This document shows positions 17,722-27,789 of a stretch of DNA of 64,000 bases, in pieces. Location of the stretch: positions 1 through 64,000 of the forward strand of contig NZ_LT906441.1 in NCBI RefSeq assembly GCF_900186975.1. Reading direction: 5' to 3'. The notes under the pieces are model-generated. The model ran no database searches and was not told the origin of the DNA. It saw only the letters and a list, made by a program, of their open reading frames with translations. Origin of the DNA: Cutibacterium granulosum (GTDB lineage Bacteria > Actinomycetota > Actinomycetes > Propionibacteriales > Propionibacteriaceae). A program made the translations under genes and the position numbers. Position 1 is the stretch's first letter; every line of letters begins with the position of its first letter.

Positions 17722-19854
17722 TCAGAACACCGAGACCGACTCCGGGTAGTGGCAGGCCACCCGTCGGTCCTTGTTCGCATCCGGGTAGTCCAGACCGGGC
17801 CGCTGCTCCCGACACCTCACCTGCTCCTCGGGGCTCAACAGCTTGAACTTCGGGCACCGGGTGTGGAAATGGCAACCACTGGGCGGGGCTGCCGGTGAGG
17901 GCAGGTCGCCCTCGAGGATGATCCGGCTGCGGGCCCGCTCCTTGGCCGGGTCGGGCACCGGGATGGCCGAGAGCAGCGCCTGGGTGTACGGGTGCATCGG
18001 GTGGTCGAAGACCTGACTGATCTCGCCGAGTTCGACGATGCGTCCCAGGTACATGACGGCCACCCGGTTGGCGATGTGCCGCACCACCGACAGGTCGTGC
18101 GCCACGAACAGGTAGGCAAGCCCCATCTCCTCGCGAAGTTTCTCCAGCAGGTTGAGCACCCCGGCACGAATCGAGACGTCCAGGGCCGACACCGGCTCGT
18201 CGAGCACGAGGAGCTTGGGCTCCAGGGCCAGTGCCCGAGCGATGCACACGCGCTGCTTCTGGCCTCCGGAGAAGTTACGCGGGTACCGGTTGGCATGGGC
18301 CGGTTCCAGACCGACCAGGCCCATGAGTTCACTCACCCGATCGGCGATGTCGTCCTTGGGGCAACCGTTGTACTTCAACGGCTCGGCCAAGATGTCGTGA
18401 ATCGGCATGCGCGGGTCGAGAGAGGCCATCGGGTCCTGGAAGACAACCTGCAGGTCCTGGCGCACCGTCTTGCGGTCGGCACGGTCAAGTTTCCTGGTGT
18501 CCTTGCCCAGCACGACGACCCGTCCATCCTCTGGGGCGGCAAGTTCGAGGATCGACATGATCGTCGTCGTCTTGCCGCAACCGGACTCACCGACCAGGCC
18601 GAGCGTCTCGCCCTCCTTGATACGAAACGAAATGCCGTCGACGGCGTGGACGGTGCCCACCCGGCGTTTGAACACCGACCCCTTCATGAGTGGATAGGTC
18701 TTGACGAGTCCATCGAGCTCGAGGACATCGGTGAGGGCCTCACGCTCGGCAAGCTCCAGCGCCCGCTTGGACCGTGCCCTGGCACTCTGTGGACGCGGAT
18801 ACACCTGGTAGTAGTCGACGTCGACGAGGTCGGAGGAACGGATGCAGGCCGCGAGGTGATCGTGCAGGTCCGTGTCCACCAGGTCTGGCTCACTCTGACG
18901 GCACGCATCGACGGCCATCGGGCATCGCGGGACGAACGGGCAGCCCGGCGGCAGGTTGAGCAGTGACGGTGGGTTGCCCTCGACCGGGGTGAGGGTCTCG
19001 GTCTTGTCCAGGTCCGGGCGTGGCAGCGACCCCAGCAGACCGATCGTGTAGGGATGACGTGCGTGGTAGAAGACGTCCTCCACCGACGCGGACTCCACGA
19101 TCCGACCGCCATACATCACCGAGACGCGGTCGGCGAGTCCGGCGACGACGCCGAGGTCGTGGCTGATGAGGATGATGCCGGCATGGGTCTCCCGCTGGGC
19201 AACGCGCAGCAGATCGAGGATCTGAGCCTGGATCGTCACGTCCAATGCCGTGGTCGGCTCATCGGCGATGATGAGGTCGGGGTTGTTGGCGATGGCCATG
19301 GCGATGATGACGCGCTGACGCATACCACCGGAGAACTCGTGCGGGAAGGCCTTGGCACGCACCTTGGGGTTGGGGATACCCACCATGTCGAGCAGTTCGA
19401 CGGCACGATCCCAGGCGTGCGACTTGCCGAGTCCGGGATCATGCACCAGCAGCGCCTCGACGAGCTGGTCACCGACCGTGTACACCGGTGTGAGCGACGA
19501 CAGCGGATCCTGGAAGACCATGGCGATCTGGGCGCCTCGCACGTCGGACATCCATTCGTCACTGCGGCCGAGCAGCTCGGTACCGTGCAGTTTGATGGAT
19601 CCCTCGACCTTGGCGTTGTCGTCGAGCAGCCCCATGACCGACATCGAGGTGACGGATTTTCCGGAGCCGGACTCCCCCACGACGCCAAGGATTTCACCGG
19701 CATGCACCGTGAGGTTGACCCCACGCACCGCGTGGACGACACCGTCCTCGGAGGGGAATCGTACGTTGAGATCCTCGACCTGCAGCACGGGCACTCCCGG
19801 GGCGGGTGTCGGCAGGGCACTGGACTCGAAGGTCTTGTGTTCTTTCTTGCTCAT
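17722..19854 (-). CDS. Peptide ABC transporter ATPase, DppD-DppF fusion
   Basis: This 710-aa protein joins the two ATPases of an oligopeptide importer in one chain. Domain 1 has Walker A GESGSGKS (60-67), signature FSGGMRQR and IIADEPTTALD. Domain 2 has GESGCGKTT, signature FSGGQKQR and LLVLDEPVSALD. Each half ends in the Cys-rich oligopeptide-ATPase tail (GCPFVPRCP and SGCHFHTRCP). The ATG overlaps the upstream permease stop by 4 nt. Fusion of the two halves is common in actinobacteria. Confidence 0.93.
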   Translation of the reverse strand: MSKKEHKTFESSALPTPAPGVPVLQVEDLNVRFPSEDGVVHAVRGVNLTVHAGEILGVVGESGSGKSVTSMSVMGLLDDNAKVEGSIKLHGTELLGRSDEWMSDVRGAQIAMVFQDPLSSLTPVYTVGDQLVEALLVHDPGLGKSHAWDRAVELLDMVGIPNPKVRAKAFPHEFSGGMRQRVIIAMAIANNPDLIIADEPTTALDVTIQAQILDLLRVAQRETHAGIILISHDLGVVAGLADRVSVMYGGRIVESASVEDVFYHARHPYTIGLLGSLPRPDLDKTETLTPVEGNPPSLLNLPPGCPFVPRCPMAVDACRQSEPDLVDTDLHDHLAACIRSSDLVDVDYYQVYPRPQSARARSKRALELAEREALTDVLELDGLVKTYPLMKGSVFKRRVGTVHAVDGISFRIKEGETLGLVGESGCGKTTTIMSILELAAPEDGRVVVLGKDTRKLDRADRKTVRQDLQVVFQDPMASLDPRMPIHDILAEPLKYNGCPKDDIADRVSELMGLVGLEPAHANRYPRNFSGGQKQRVCIARALALEPKLLVLDEPVSALDVSIRAGVLNLLEKLREEMGLAYLFVAHDLSVVRHIANRVAVMYLGRIVELGEISQVFDHPMHPYTQALLSAIPVPDPAKERARSRIILEGDLPSPAAPPSGCHFHTRCPKFKLLSPEEQVRCREQRPGLDYPDANKDRRVACHYPESVSVF

Positions 19855-20861
19855 GCTTGACCACCAGACTGGGACGACGGGTCGAGGGCGTCACGGAGTG
19901 CGTCTCCGATGAAGTTGACGCTCAGCAACAGGATCACGAGGATGCCGGCCGGGAAGAGGAACAGCCACGGAGTGGTGGTTGCCGACCTCGTCCCGTCGGC
20001 GAGCAGGGTGCCCAGCGAGGTCTCGGGCTTCTGCACGCCGAACCCGAAGAAGGACAGGATCGTCTCACTCATGATCGCCGAGACCACCCCGAGGGTGAAG
20101 TCGATGATGAGGTAGCTCGCGATGTTGGGCAGCACGTGCTTGACGATGATGGTGAACGGCGGCACCGACATGAACTTGGCGGCATGGACGTAGTCCAGGT
20201 TCACCACCGACAGGGTCATGGCACGGATGACGCGTGCCGACAGCATCCAGCTGAATGCGGTCAACAGAATGATGAGGATCCACGTCGAGCTTCCCGAGGA
20301 TGCCGAGTGCTGGGCAATGATGGCGATGATGAGGAAGGACGGGATGACCAGGAGCAGGTCGATGAACCAGAGGATGATCTTCTCGGTGATGCCGGAGAAG
20401 TATGCAGCCGAGGCGCCGATCATGGCCGCCAGGAACTCCACGAGGAAGGCCACGGCGAAGCCGATGACCAACGATTTGCGCAGACCACGCAGGGTCATGG
20501 CGAACAGGTCGAACCCGCCCTGGTTGGTGCCGAACCAGTGTGTGGAGTCTGGCGGGGTGAGGAAGGCATAGGTGTCGGCCACCGAGTAGTCCCAGTTGGC
20601 GAAGATGGGGCCGATGAGGGCCAGCAGGATGACGAGGGCCAGTCCGATCGTGCCGATCCTCGCCCCCGCGGAGCGCCAGAACCGTCGGAGCACCAGTTGA
20701 CGACGAGACAGTCGCCTGCCGTCGGTCGGATGATCGTCATTCTTCCTCACCCGGTTGTCGATGGTGGATGCCGTGTCGGCATTGCTCCCCTTGACGGTGC
20801 CGTGGGGCCCGGTGGATGGGGTGTTGAGCTCGAAGCTCGGGCTGTTCGAGGGATCAGTCAT
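19851..20861 (-). CDS. Peptide ABC transporter permease, DppC type
   Basis: This 336-aa inner-membrane permease has an N-terminal extension of about 60 polar residues, then six membrane segments and the BPD_transp_1 EAA-type loop AKFMSVPPFTIIVKHVLPNI. It forms the channel with the DppB-type partner. The ATG at 20861 follows GAGGAAGG by 5 nt; an in-frame start five codons upstream is less likely. It lies 11 nt after the other permease. Confidence 0.9.
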   Translation of the reverse strand: MTDPSNSPSFELNTPSTGPHGTVKGSNADTASTIDNRVRKNDDHPTDGRRLSRRQLVLRRFWRSAGARIGTIGLALVILLALIGPIFANWDYSVADTYAFLTPPDSTHWFGTNQGGFDLFAMTLRGLRKSLVIGFAVAFLVEFLAAMIGASAAYFSGITEKIILWFIDLLLVIPSFLIIAIIAQHSASSGSSTWILIILLTAFSWMLSARVIRAMTLSVVNLDYVHAAKFMSVPPFTIIVKHVLPNIASYLIIDFTLGVVSAIMSETILSFFGFGVQKPETSLGTLLADGTRSATTTPWLFLFPAGILVILLLSVNFIGDALRDALDPSSQSGGQA

Positions 20862-20872
20862 GATTACCTTCC

Positions 20873-21856
20873 TCACCGAGCCCGGACTCGGGGATCAATG
20901 ATGGCGATGAGCAGATCGGACAGCAGTGCACCGGTGAGGGTGCAGGCACCGGAGAAGGCCACGACTGCCACCGTGCCATTGATGTCCTGCTGCTGGATCG
21001 AGGTCACCGAGTACGAGCCCATGCCGTTCCAGGCGTAGACCTGCTCGGTCACGGCCGCACCGGTGAAGATGAGGGCCACGCCGAAGGCGAAGTAGGTCGC
21101 CATCGGGATGATGGCATTGCGCAGGGCGTGGTGCTTGACGGTTTGGCCCTTGCGCAAGCCCTTGGCTCGAGCGGTGCGCACGTAGTCCGCACCCAGGGTG
21201 TCGAGCATGAGGTTGCGCTGATATCTCGAGTAGCTCGCCAGGCTCAGGGCAGACATCGAGATGGTGGGCAACAGGAGGTGCTGCATACGGCTGAGGAGTT
21301 CGGCACCGAAGTAGTCGCCATGCGCACCCGTCTCCCCGATGAACTGGAAGAACGCCGTGCCGGTGGCCTGGTTGAATGCCGTACCACCCATCTGGAGCAG
21401 TACCGCCAGCACCATCGTCGGGGTGGAGATGAGCAACAGGCAGATGAACGAGACGATTCGGTCGCCGGCCTTGTACTGTCGCACCGCGCACCATGCGCCG
21501 ACCGCGACACCACCGGCCATGCCGATGATGGCACCGATGGTCACCAAGCGGATGGACACACCGATCCGGGTGCCGAGCAGGGCATTGATCGACTCCCCGT
21601 GCGGCGTCCAGCCCCAGTTCCAGTGGCCGAAGACCATCTCGAGCCAGCGAACGTATCGTGTCCAGATACTGGTGTCGGGATTGATGTTGTAATCGGTCAA
21701 CGTCGCATTGACCGAATCCCAGTTGAGTTTCGGATTGGTGCGATCAAAGGCATTTCGCGGATCCAACGCCGCCGAGGCCACCAGATAGGCCAACGACACG
21801 GCGATGAACAGCAGCACCACGTAGTTGACAAGACGTCGTAGCAAGTACTTGAGCAC
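20873..21856 (-). CDS. Peptide ABC transporter permease, DppB type
   Basis: This 327-aa permease is the first gene of the operon. It has the N-terminal membrane segment typical of DppB/OppB (KYLLRRLVNYVVLLFIAVS) and the coupling loop DYVRTARAKGLRKGQTVKHH. The GTG at 21856 follows AAAGGA by 5 nt. The longer frame upstream (to 21895) has no ribosome site. It works with the DppC-type permease, the fused ATPase and the lipoprotein downstream. Confidence 0.9.
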   Translation of the reverse strand: MLKYLLRRLVNYVVLLFIAVSLAYLVASAALDPRNAFDRTNPKLNWDSVNATLTDYNINPDTSIWTRYVRWLEMVFGHWNWGWTPHGESINALLGTRIGVSIRLVTIGAIIGMAGGVAVGAWCAVRQYKAGDRIVSFICLLLISTPTMVLAVLLQMGGTAFNQATGTAFFQFIGETGAHGDYFGAELLSRMQHLLLPTISMSALSLASYSRYQRNLMLDTLGADYVRTARAKGLRKGQTVKHHALRNAIIPMATYFAFGVALIFTGAAVTEQVYAWNGMGSYSVTSIQQQDINGTVAVVAFSGACTLTGALLSDLLIAIIDPRVRAR

Positions 21857-22031
21857 GAGCGTCCTTTCTCGAGTGTGAGGTCGTCCCCCACGCAACCGTC
21901 GCGGATTCGTGCCAGCAACGGTTCGGAAGGCACATCAGTGTCGACATGTCGTTGTCAGCACCACAGGCACGGCCGATGCTCTGCACGAATCACGCATCGG
22001 GCAGGTCCAGCCCGCCGCAATGTGTGAGTTG

Positions 22032-22037
22032 ATATTA
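22032..22037 (-). promoter_or_regulatory. Possible -10 element of the peptide ABC operon
   Basis: TAATAT on the minus strand, about 175 nt before the first permease start, is the best -10-like hexamer in the 318-nt gap 21857-22174. No good -35 is seen. Apart from this and the rplO terminator the gap holds nothing recognisable. Confidence 0.3.
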
Positions 22038-22120
22038 CACAGGTGAGACCGCAGTTTCGTCACATGAAACAAGATTGACCGAAATGCAACATCGTGGAAA
22101 TCGCTTGTGGAAAAGACAAT

Positions 22121-22153
22121 CGGGGCGGTGACTTCTAGGAAGTCACCGCCCCG
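22121..22153 (-). terminator. Strong terminator after rplO
   Basis: CGGGGCGGTGACTTC (22121-22135) pairs perfectly over 15 bp with GAAGTCACCGCCCCG (22139-22153) around a 3-nt loop, followed on the minus strand by a T-rich stretch (ATTGTCTTTT). It lies 21 nt after the rplO stop and is the strongest intrinsic terminator in the window. It separates the spc unit from the ABC operon. Confidence 0.85.
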
Positions 22154-22174
22154 AAAGGTTCAGGTCAAGCTGTC

Positions 22175-22615
22175 TCAGCGCTCGGAGACGCTGCCGCCTG
22201 CCTTCTCGATCTTCTCCTTGGCCGACTTGGACCAGGCATCGACCTTGACGTCAAGTGCCACGGTCAGCTCACCGGTGCCGAGCACCTTGACGAGCTCGTT
22301 GTCACGCACCGCGCCCTTGGCGATGAGATCGTCAACGCTCACAGTGCCACCCTCGGGGTAGAGCGCTGCGAGCTTGTCGAGATTGACGACCTGGTACTCG
22401 GTACGGAACGGGTTCTTGAAACCGCGGAACTTCGGCATCTGCATGTGCAGAGGCATCTGGCCGCCCTCGAACCACTCGGGAACGTTCTTGCGAGCGCCGG
22501 TTCCCTTGGTACCGCGTCCAGACGTCTTGCCCTTGGAACCCTCACCGCGACCCACACGGGTACGGGACTTGTGGGCTCCGGGGGCGGGCTTGAGGTCATG
22601 AAGCTCGATAGCCAT
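22175..22615 (-). CDS. rplO: 50S ribosomal protein L15
   Basis: This 146-aa protein binds 23S rRNA late in large-subunit assembly. It has the conserved start [20 protein letters not shown] with the Gly/Lys-rich segment that follows, and a globular C-terminal half. The rpmD stop lies 1 nt before its ATG. In most bacteria secY follows directly; here a strong terminator and a transporter operon come next. Confidence 0.97.
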   Translation of the reverse strand: MAIELHDLKPAPGAHKSRTRVGRGEGSKGKTSGRGTKGTGARKNVPEWFEGGQMPLHMQMPKFRGFKNPFRTEYQVVNLDKLAALYPEGGTVSVDDLIAKGAVRDNELVKVLGTGELTVALDVKVDAWSKSAKEKIEKAGGSVSER

Positions 22616-22616
22616 G

Positions 22617-22799
22617 TCAGTCCACCTCTTCCATGATCACGAGATGCCGCACGGCGTTGGCCATACCGCGGATCTCGGGACGGTCTTCCTTCATCACCGA
22701 GTCACCGGGACGACGCAGCCCAAGGCTGCGCAGGGTCTCGCGATGCTTCGGCTTGGCATTGACACCTGACTTCTTCAGGGTGACCTTGATCTTGCTCAT
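22617..22799 (-). CDS. rpmD: 50S ribosomal protein L30
   Basis: This 60-aa protein has the typical L30 pattern [25 protein letters not shown]. The ATG overlaps the rpsE stop (ATGA), so they are coupled. It is full length for the bacterial family. Confidence 0.96.
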   Translation of the reverse strand: MSKIKVTLKKSGVNAKPKHRETLRSLGLRRPGDSVMKEDRPEIRGMANAVRHLVIMEEVD

Positions 22800-23437
22800 C
22801 AGGCACCTGCCTTCGCTTCTGCACGAGCTGCAGCGGCGGCCTCGTCGGCCTCCTTGCGGGCCCGCAGCAGAGCAGCCGGGGCAACGTCCTCCAGAGGCAT
22901 GCCACGACGGCGTGCGATCTCCTCGGGCTCCTCGAGCTGCTGAAGGGCAGCAACGGTTGCCTGAACGACGTTGATGGCATTGGCCGAGCCCAGAGACTTG
23001 GCGAGCACGTCGTGCACACCGGCGCACTCCAGGACGGCACGGGCCGAACCACCGGCGATCACACCGGTACCGGGGGAGGCCGGACGCAGCAGGACCACAC
23101 CGGCAGCCTTCTCACCAGTCACCGGATGGGTGATGGTACGGCCGACGCGCGGCACGTGGAAGAAGTGCTTCTTGGCCTCCTCAACGCCCTTCGCAATGGC
23201 GGTGGGCACCTCCTTGGCCTTGCCGTATCCGACGCCAACGGTGCCATTGCCGTCGCCAACCACCACCAGAGCGGTGAAGCTGAAGCGACGTCCACCCTTG
23301 ACGACCTTGGCGACGCGGTTGATGGCCACGACGCGCTCGAGGTACTGATTGTTCTCGCGTTCGTTGTTGCGGCCACGACGGTCGTCGCGGCCACGACGCT
23401 CACCTGCACCGCCACCGCGGCGCTGGGGTTCACTCAT
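22799..23437 (-). CDS. rpsE: 30S ribosomal protein S5
   Basis: This 212-aa protein helps decoding accuracy and mRNA entry. The N-terminal 30 residues are Arg/Gly-rich and disordered. The double-stranded-RNA-binding-like domain follows ([26 protein letters not shown]), then the S5 C-terminal domain. The spectinomycin-region loop VVKGGRRFS looks wild type. It lies 23 nt after rplR. Confidence 0.97.
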   Translation of the reverse strand: MSEPQRRGGGAGERRGRDDRRGRNNERENNQYLERVVAINRVAKVVKGGRRFSFTALVVVGDGNGTVGVGYGKAKEVPTAIAKGVEEAKKHFFHVPRVGRTITHPVTGEKAAGVVLLRPASPGTGVIAGGSARAVLECAGVHDVLAKSLGSANAINVVQATVAALQQLEEPEEIARRRGMPLEDVAPAALLRARKEADEAAAAARAEAKAGA

Positions 23438-23460
23438 CGTTGCTCACTTACCTTTCGTGG

Positions 23461-23844
23461 TCAGAAGTCCAGACCGGCTTCGCGGGCCGCATCGGCCAGC
23501 GCAGCGATCCGTCCGTGGTACTGGTTGCCCGCGCGGTCGAAAACGACCTTGTCGATCCCCGCAGCCTTGGCGCGTTCGCCCACGAGGGCGCCCACCTTGG
23601 CTGCCTTGGCGGTCTTGTCGCCGTCGAGGGCACGCACGTCGGCCTCCATCGAGGAGGCGCTGGCCAGGGTGTGACCGGCGACGTCGTCGACAACCTGCAC
23701 GAGGATGTGCTTGGACGAGCGCGTCACGACCATGCGAGGACGCTCGACGGTGCCGAAGACCTTCTTGCGACCACGGATCTGGCGACGGGTGCGGGAAGCC
23801 GTACGCGAGGACAGGTGCTTGTGAATATGCAGGGAGTTTGCCAT
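23461..23844 (-). CDS. rplR: 50S ribosomal protein L18
   Basis: This 127-aa 5S rRNA-binding protein has the Arg/Lys-rich N terminus [17 protein letters not shown] and the core [17 protein letters not shown]. The ATG at 23844 gives the usual MANS start. A GTG two codons upstream (23850) is nearer to the AGGT ribosome site and cannot be excluded. It lies 2 nt after rplF. Confidence 0.96.
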   Translation of the reverse strand: MANSLHIHKHLSSRTASRTRRQIRGRKKVFGTVERPRMVVTRSSKHILVQVVDDVAGHTLASASSMEADVRALDGDKTAKAAKVGALVGERAKAAGIDKVVFDRAGNQYHGRIAALADAAREAGLDF

Positions 23845-23846
23845 CG

Positions 23847-24389
23847 TCACTTACCTGCCTTTCCAACCTTGCGGCGCACATTCTCGCCGACGTAACGGAC
23901 ACCCTTGCCCTTGTAGGGTTCAGGCTTGCGGATCTTGCGGATGTTCGCGGAAACCTCGCCGACCAGCTGCTTGTCGATGCCCTGCACCGAGAAGTGGGTC
24001 GGGTTCTCCACGGCGAAGGTGATGCCCTCGGGGGCGTCGACGATCACCGGGTGGGAGAATCCCAGGTTGAACTCCAACTGCTTGGGGCCCTTGGCGATGA
24101 CACGGTAGCCAACGCCCTGGATCTCAAGCTTCTTCTCATAGCCCTCGGTGACACCGATGACCATGTTCTTGATGAGGGTGCGCGTCAGACCGTGCAGCGA
24201 GCGGTTCTCCCGCTCGTCGTCGGGACGGGTGACGACGATCTGTCCCTCGTCGTTCTTGTCGACTGCGATGGGCTCGGCGACGCAGAGGTTCAGGGCACCC
24301 TTGGGGCCCTTCACCTCGACGTCCTGGCCATCCAGCTTCACCTCAACACCGGACGGGACGGTGATGGGGAGCCTGCCAATACGCGACAT
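23847..24389 (-). CDS. rplF: 50S ribosomal protein L6
   Basis: This 180-aa protein near the GTPase centre has two related domains and the conserved start [15 protein letters not shown]. The C-terminal block [15 protein letters not shown] is the L6 signature. It lies 26 nt after rpsH. Confidence 0.97.
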   Translation of the reverse strand: MSRIGRLPITVPSGVEVKLDGQDVEVKGPKGALNLCVAEPIAVDKNDEGQIVVTRPDDERENRSLHGLTRTLIKNMVIGVTEGYEKKLEIQGVGYRVIAKGPKQLEFNLGFSHPVIVDAPEGITFAVENPTHFSVQGIDKQLVGEVSANIRKIRKPEPYKGKGVRYVGENVRRKVGKAGK

Positions 24390-24415
24390 TTTCTACTCCT
24401 TACTGTCTCGACCGG

Positions 24416-24823
24416 TCACCACACGTAGGCGAGGACTTCCCCGCCCACGGACTGCTCGTGGGCCTGACGATCGGTCAGCAGGCCCTTCGAGGTGGAAATG
24501 ATGGCGATGCCCAGCCCGCCGAGAACCTTCGGCAGGGCGTTGGCCTTCGCGTAGACACGCAGACCGGGCTTGCTGATACGACGCACGCCCGCAACGGCAC
24601 GCTCACGGTTCTCGCCGTACTTGAGGTTGAGAACGAGTGTCTTGCCGACCTCGCCCTCCTTGGGATCGCTGACGGTGTAATCGGCGATGTAACCCTGCTC
24701 CTTGAGGATCTCGGCAATTCCAACCTTGATCTTGGAGGAGGGCATGCTCGTCGAGTCGTGGTACGCCGAGCTGGCGTTGCGCAGACGAGTCAGCATGTCT
24801 GCGATCGGATCAGTCATGGTCAT
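24416..24823 (-). CDS. rpsH: 30S ribosomal protein S8
   Basis: This 135-aa primary 16S rRNA-binding protein starts [17 protein letters not shown], the usual form. The C-terminal signature [20 protein letters not shown] is present. In E. coli S8 represses the spc operon. A second ATG two codons in is possible. It lies 154 nt after the S14 gene. Confidence 0.97.
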   Translation of the reverse strand: MTMTDPIADMLTRLRNASSAYHDSTSMPSSKIKVGIAEILKEQGYIADYTVSDPKEGEVGKTLVLNLKYGENRERAVAGVRRISKPGLRVYAKANALPKVLGGLGIAIISTSKGLLTDRQAHEQSVGGEVLAYVW

Positions 24824-24977
24824 GGCTGTTCGGCTTCTTTCTCGCATCGGTTTCCAGCCCGATCGGTTCGTGAGGGAACGGGGTGCTGGACCTGGTGCGT
24901 CGGATGATTGGGGTGAACCCGGAAAACATCTCTGCCCCGGATTCGGTGAGTCAAGGCACCGCGGAAAAGGCGATGAG

Positions 24978-25163
24978 TCACCAGGACGACTTGGTCACGC
25001 CGGGAAGCTCGCCGGCATGGGCCATCTCGCGCAGGCAGATGCGGCACAGTCCGAACTTGCGGTAAACCGAGTGCGGACGCCCGCAACGCTGGCAGCGGGT
25101 GTAGGCGCGCACGCCGAACTTGGGCTTGCGAGCTGCCTTGACCTTGAGAGCTGTCTTCGCCAT
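24978..25163 (-). CDS. rpsZ: 30S ribosomal protein S14, zinc-binding (type Z)
   Basis: This 61-aa protein is the short S14 with a zinc ribbon. C24-x2-C27 (RCQRCGR) and C40-x2-C43 (LCRICLR) are intact. Many actinobacteria carry a second, longer zinc-free S14 elsewhere that is used under zinc starvation; none is in this window. It lies 7 nt after rplE. Confidence 0.96.
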   Translation of the reverse strand: MAKTALKVKAARKPKFGVRAYTRCQRCGRPHSVYRKFGLCRICLREMAHAGELPGVTKSSW

Positions 25164-25170
25164 CAGAGCC

Positions 25171-25812
25171 TCACTTCTTCTTCTTCTTGGCGTAGTAAGC
25201 CGGTCCACGCTTGGCGCGGGCCTTCTTGGGATCGTCCTTGGCCTTGAACGGGAAGCCGAGGTGCTTGAGCAGCACCTTGCCCTCGTCATTGGTCTTGGCA
25301 GTGGTCACGAAGGTGATGTCCATACCACGGACACGGTCGATCTTGTCCTGGTCGATCTCGAGGAACATGACCTGCTCGGACAGACCGAAGGTGTAGTTGC
25401 CGTTGCCGTCGAACTGGTTGGCATTGAGACCACGGAAGTCGCGGATACGGGGAAGGGCCAGCGTCAACAGACGGTCGGCGAACTCCCACATGCGGTCACC
25501 ACGCAGGGTGACGTGGCAGCCGATGGGCTGACCCTCACGCAGCTTGAACTGCGCGATGGACTTGCGAGCCCGGGTCACCTGCGGCTTCTGACCGGTGATG
25601 GCGGTGATGTCGCGGATGGCACCGTCCATGATCTTGGAGTCGTGGGCAGCGTCGCCGACACCCATGTTCACCACGATCTTCTCCAGACCGGGGATGAGCA
25701 TCGGGTTGGTGTAGTGGAACTCCTCCTGCAGGGCCGGGACGATCTCCTCCCGGTAGCGCTGCTTGAGGCGGGGCATGCTGTGCGTCGTCTTCTCGGGGGC
25801 GTCAGTGCTCAC
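25171..25812 (-). CDS. rplE: 50S ribosomal protein L5
   Basis: This 213-aa 5S rRNA-binding protein has the core [13 protein letters not shown] and [23 protein letters not shown]. The GTG start overlaps the rplX stop (GTGA) and follows GGAGGAG. About 10 extra residues precede the usual N terminus. The last residues form a Lys-rich tail. Confidence 0.97.
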   Translation of the reverse strand: MSTDAPEKTTHSMPRLKQRYREEIVPALQEEFHYTNPMLIPGLEKIVVNMGVGDAAHDSKIMDGAIRDITAITGQKPQVTRARKSIAQFKLREGQPIGCHVTLRGDRMWEFADRLLTLALPRIRDFRGLNANQFDGNGNYTFGLSEQVMFLEIDQDKIDRVRGMDITFVTTAKTNDEGKVLLKHLGFPFKAKDDPKKARAKRGPAYYAKKKKK

Positions 25813-26177
25813 TTGGACTCCTCCTTCTTGAGGTAACGGACGCTGCGCTGGGCGGCGTACTCCGAACCATCGGGGCGACGCTTGGTCACGTCCTCACGAC
25901 GGTACCCGACGCGGGTGACGACATCCTTGCCATCGATCTTGGTGACGAGCTGGACGTTCGACACGTGGATCGGGGCCTCGGCGCTGATGATGCCACCGGG
26001 GGTGGTACCACCCTGGGCATTGGGCATCTCGCGACGGTGCCGCTTGCGGATGTTGACACCAGAGACGACCACACGCTCACGCTTGGGGTCGACGGAGAGA
26101 ACCTCACCGATGGTGCCCTTGTCGTTGCCGGCGATGACCTTGACGCGGTCACCCTTCTTGATCTTGAGGGACTTCAC
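25809..26177 (-). CDS. rplX: 50S ribosomal protein L24
   Basis: This 122-aa assembly initiator carries a KOW motif at the N terminus ([20 protein letters not shown]). The GTG start directly abuts the rplN stop with no gap. The C-terminal half ([20 protein letters not shown]) extends beyond the shortest L24 forms, as is usual in actinobacteria. Confidence 0.96.
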   Translation of the reverse strand: MKSLKIKKGDRVKVIAGNDKGTIGEVLSVDPKRERVVVSGVNIRKRHRREMPNAQGGTTPGGIISAEAPIHVSNVQLVTKIDGKDVVTRVGYRREDVTKRRPDGSEYAAQRSVRYLKKEESK

Positions 26178-26546
26178 TCAGATCACCTCCGGAGCGAGCG
26201 AGGCGATGCGCATGAACTTGCGGTCACGCAGCTCACGAGCAACCGGCCCGAAGATACGGGTGCCACGAGGCTCATTGTCGGCCTTGATGAGCACGGCGGC
26301 ATTCTCGTCAAAACGAATGTAGGAACCGTCGGTACGACGGCACTCCTTCGTGGTACGGACGACGACGGCCTTGACGACCTCCCCCTTCTTGGCGTTGCCG
26401 CCCGGGATGGCGTCCTTGACGGTGCACACGATGGTGTCACCGAGACTGGCGTAGCGACGCTTGGATCCACCGAGAACACGGATGCACAAGAGTTCCTTGG
26501 CCCCCGTGTTGTCGGCGACCTTGAGTCGCGTCTCCTGCTGAATCAT
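26178..26546 (-). CDS. rplN: 50S ribosomal protein L14
   Basis: This 122-aa protein has the family start [16 protein letters not shown] and the conserved [11 protein letters not shown]. It is the first gene of the spc unit here. A terminator and a promoter candidate separate it from rpsQ, so it is not simply read through from S10. Confidence 0.97.
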   Translation of the reverse strand: MIQQETRLKVADNTGAKELLCIRVLGGSKRRYASLGDTIVCTVKDAIPGGNAKKGEVVKAVVVRTTKECRRTDGSYIRFDENAAVLIKADNEPRGTRIFGPVARELRDRKFMRIASLAPEVI

Positions 26547-26726
26547 TTATTTCTCCTTTGCCCCGCTGGTTCCCTCTCGGGCCTGGTGGGACTCATCGAA
26601 ACGAACCCCCTGGATTTTGCCAGGAGGAAGCCCGTACCTCGAGGGGCACGCGGCACGGCCCGCGAGAGGTCCCAGATCGCGTCAGCAGGAGCATCGGCGA
26701 AGGCACAGTCGCAGGGCAACTTGTAC

Positions 26727-26756
26727 AGAGTACCTCACTTGGAGTATGAGAGCTAA
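26727..26756 (-). promoter_or_regulatory. Promoter candidate for the spc operon
   Basis: On the minus strand TTAGCT (-35, 26751-26756) and TACTCT (-10, 26727-26732) are 18 bp apart, about 180 nt before rplN. The -10 is followed by the 13-nt block CTGTACAAGTTGC (26716-26728) that also follows the S10 -10 at the same position. The rest of the 313-nt gap 26547-26859 holds the rpsQ terminator and leader RNA, with no gene. Confidence 0.6.
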
Positions 26757-26794
26757 TTCTGCGCAGCGGTCCGTTCCGCTCGCAGCGGATGGAA

Positions 26795-26824
26795 AATGGC
26801 CCGCCCCCATTGGGACGGGCCATT
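26795..26824 (-). terminator. Terminator after rpsQ (end of S10 operon)
   Basis: AATGGCCCG (26795-26803) pairs with CGGGCCATT (26816-26824), with further inner G-C pairs, and the minus strand continues TTTCC. It lies 36 nt after the rpsQ stop and separates S10 from spc. Confidence 0.7.
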
Positions 26825-26859
26825 GCTCACAGCAGGTCGGACTGCTGGAGGGGATCAGG

Positions 26860-27132
26860 TCACTTGGCCTTCTCGACGATCTCGACGAGGCGCCAGCGCT
26901 TGGTCGCCGACAGCGGACGGGTCTCCATGATCCGCACCCGGTCACCGATACCTGCCTCGTTGTTGGCGTCATGCGCCTTGAGACGGGTGGTCGTGGTCAT
27001 GACCTTGCCGTACAGACGGTGCTTGGAGCGGTCCTCCACGGCAACGGTGATCGTCTTGTCCATCTTGTCGGACACGACGAGGCCCTCGCGAACCTTGCGG
27101 CGCGTCTGACGCTGCGCAGTGTTGTCGCTCAT
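26860..27132 (-). CDS. rpsQ: 30S ribosomal protein S17
   Basis: This 90-aa OB-fold protein binds 16S rRNA early in assembly. It has the signature [11 protein letters not shown] and the block [23 protein letters not shown]. It is the last gene of the S10 unit, 2 nt after rpmC. Confidence 0.97.
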   Translation of the reverse strand: MSDNTAQRQTRRKVREGLVVSDKMDKTITVAVEDRSKHRLYGKVMTTTTRLKAHDANNEAGIGDRVRIMETRPLSATKRWRLVEIVEKAK

Positions 27133-27134
27133 GG

Positions 27135-27368
27135 TCAGGCCTCCTTCGTGGCGTCAGGGTCGTCAATGATGTTGAGCTTGCGCTCCTGGAGCACGGTGTA
27201 GACCCGCGCCAGGTCCTTGCGGACCTCACGGATGCGGGCAGTGTCCTCGAGCTGACCCGTGGCGGCCTGGAAACGCAGCCCGAACAGCTCTTCCTTCAGT
27301 TCACTCACCTTGCTGCGCAGCTCATCCCCAGAGAGCTGTCGCAGGTCGGCAGCCTTCAGCTTTGCCAT
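27135..27368 (-). CDS. rpmC: 50S ribosomal protein L29
   Basis: This 77-aa helical hairpin protein lies at the exit tunnel near the docking site of trigger factor and SRP. It has the [23 protein letters not shown] signature. Its ATG overlaps the rplP stop (ATGA). Confidence 0.96.
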   Translation of the reverse strand: MAKLKAADLRQLSGDELRSKVSELKEELFGLRFQAATGQLEDTARIREVRKDLARVYTVLQERKLNIIDDPDATKEA

Positions 27369-27787
27369 CAGTGGGCACCACCTTCACGAGAGATGAACCG
27401 GGCCTTCATGGGGAGCTTGTGGATGGCCAGACGCATGGCCTCACGGGCCACCTCCTCCGGCACACCGGACAGCTCGAAGAGCACACGTCCCGGCTTGATG
27501 TTGGCGACCCACCACTCAGGGGTACCCTTGCCGGAACCCATGCGGGACTCGGCGGGGTGCTTGGTCATCGGACGGTCGGGGTAGACGTTGATCCACACCT
27601 TTCCGCCACGCTTGATGTAGCGGGTCATGGCGATACGAGCGGCTTCGATCTGACGGTTGGTCAGGTAGCCGCCCTCAAGGGCCTGGATGCCGTACTCACC
27701 GAAGGCGAGCTCGGTTCCACCCTTGGCAGCACCAGAACGCTTGGGGTGGTGCTGCTTACGGTACTTCACACGACGAGGAATCAGCAT
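27368..27787 (-). CDS. rplP: 50S ribosomal protein L16
   Basis: This 139-aa protein contacts the A-site tRNA and is needed for peptidyl-transferase activity. It starts [17 protein letters not shown] and contains [20 protein letters not shown]. It lies 2 nt after rpsC. The length is normal. Confidence 0.97.
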   Translation of the reverse strand: MLIPRRVKYRKQHHPKRSGAAKGGTELAFGEYGIQALEGGYLTNRQIEAARIAMTRYIKRGGKVWINVYPDRPMTKHPAESRMGSGKGTPEWWVANIKPGRVLFELSGVPEEVAREAMRLAIHKLPMKARFISREGGAH

Positions 27788-27789
27788 TC

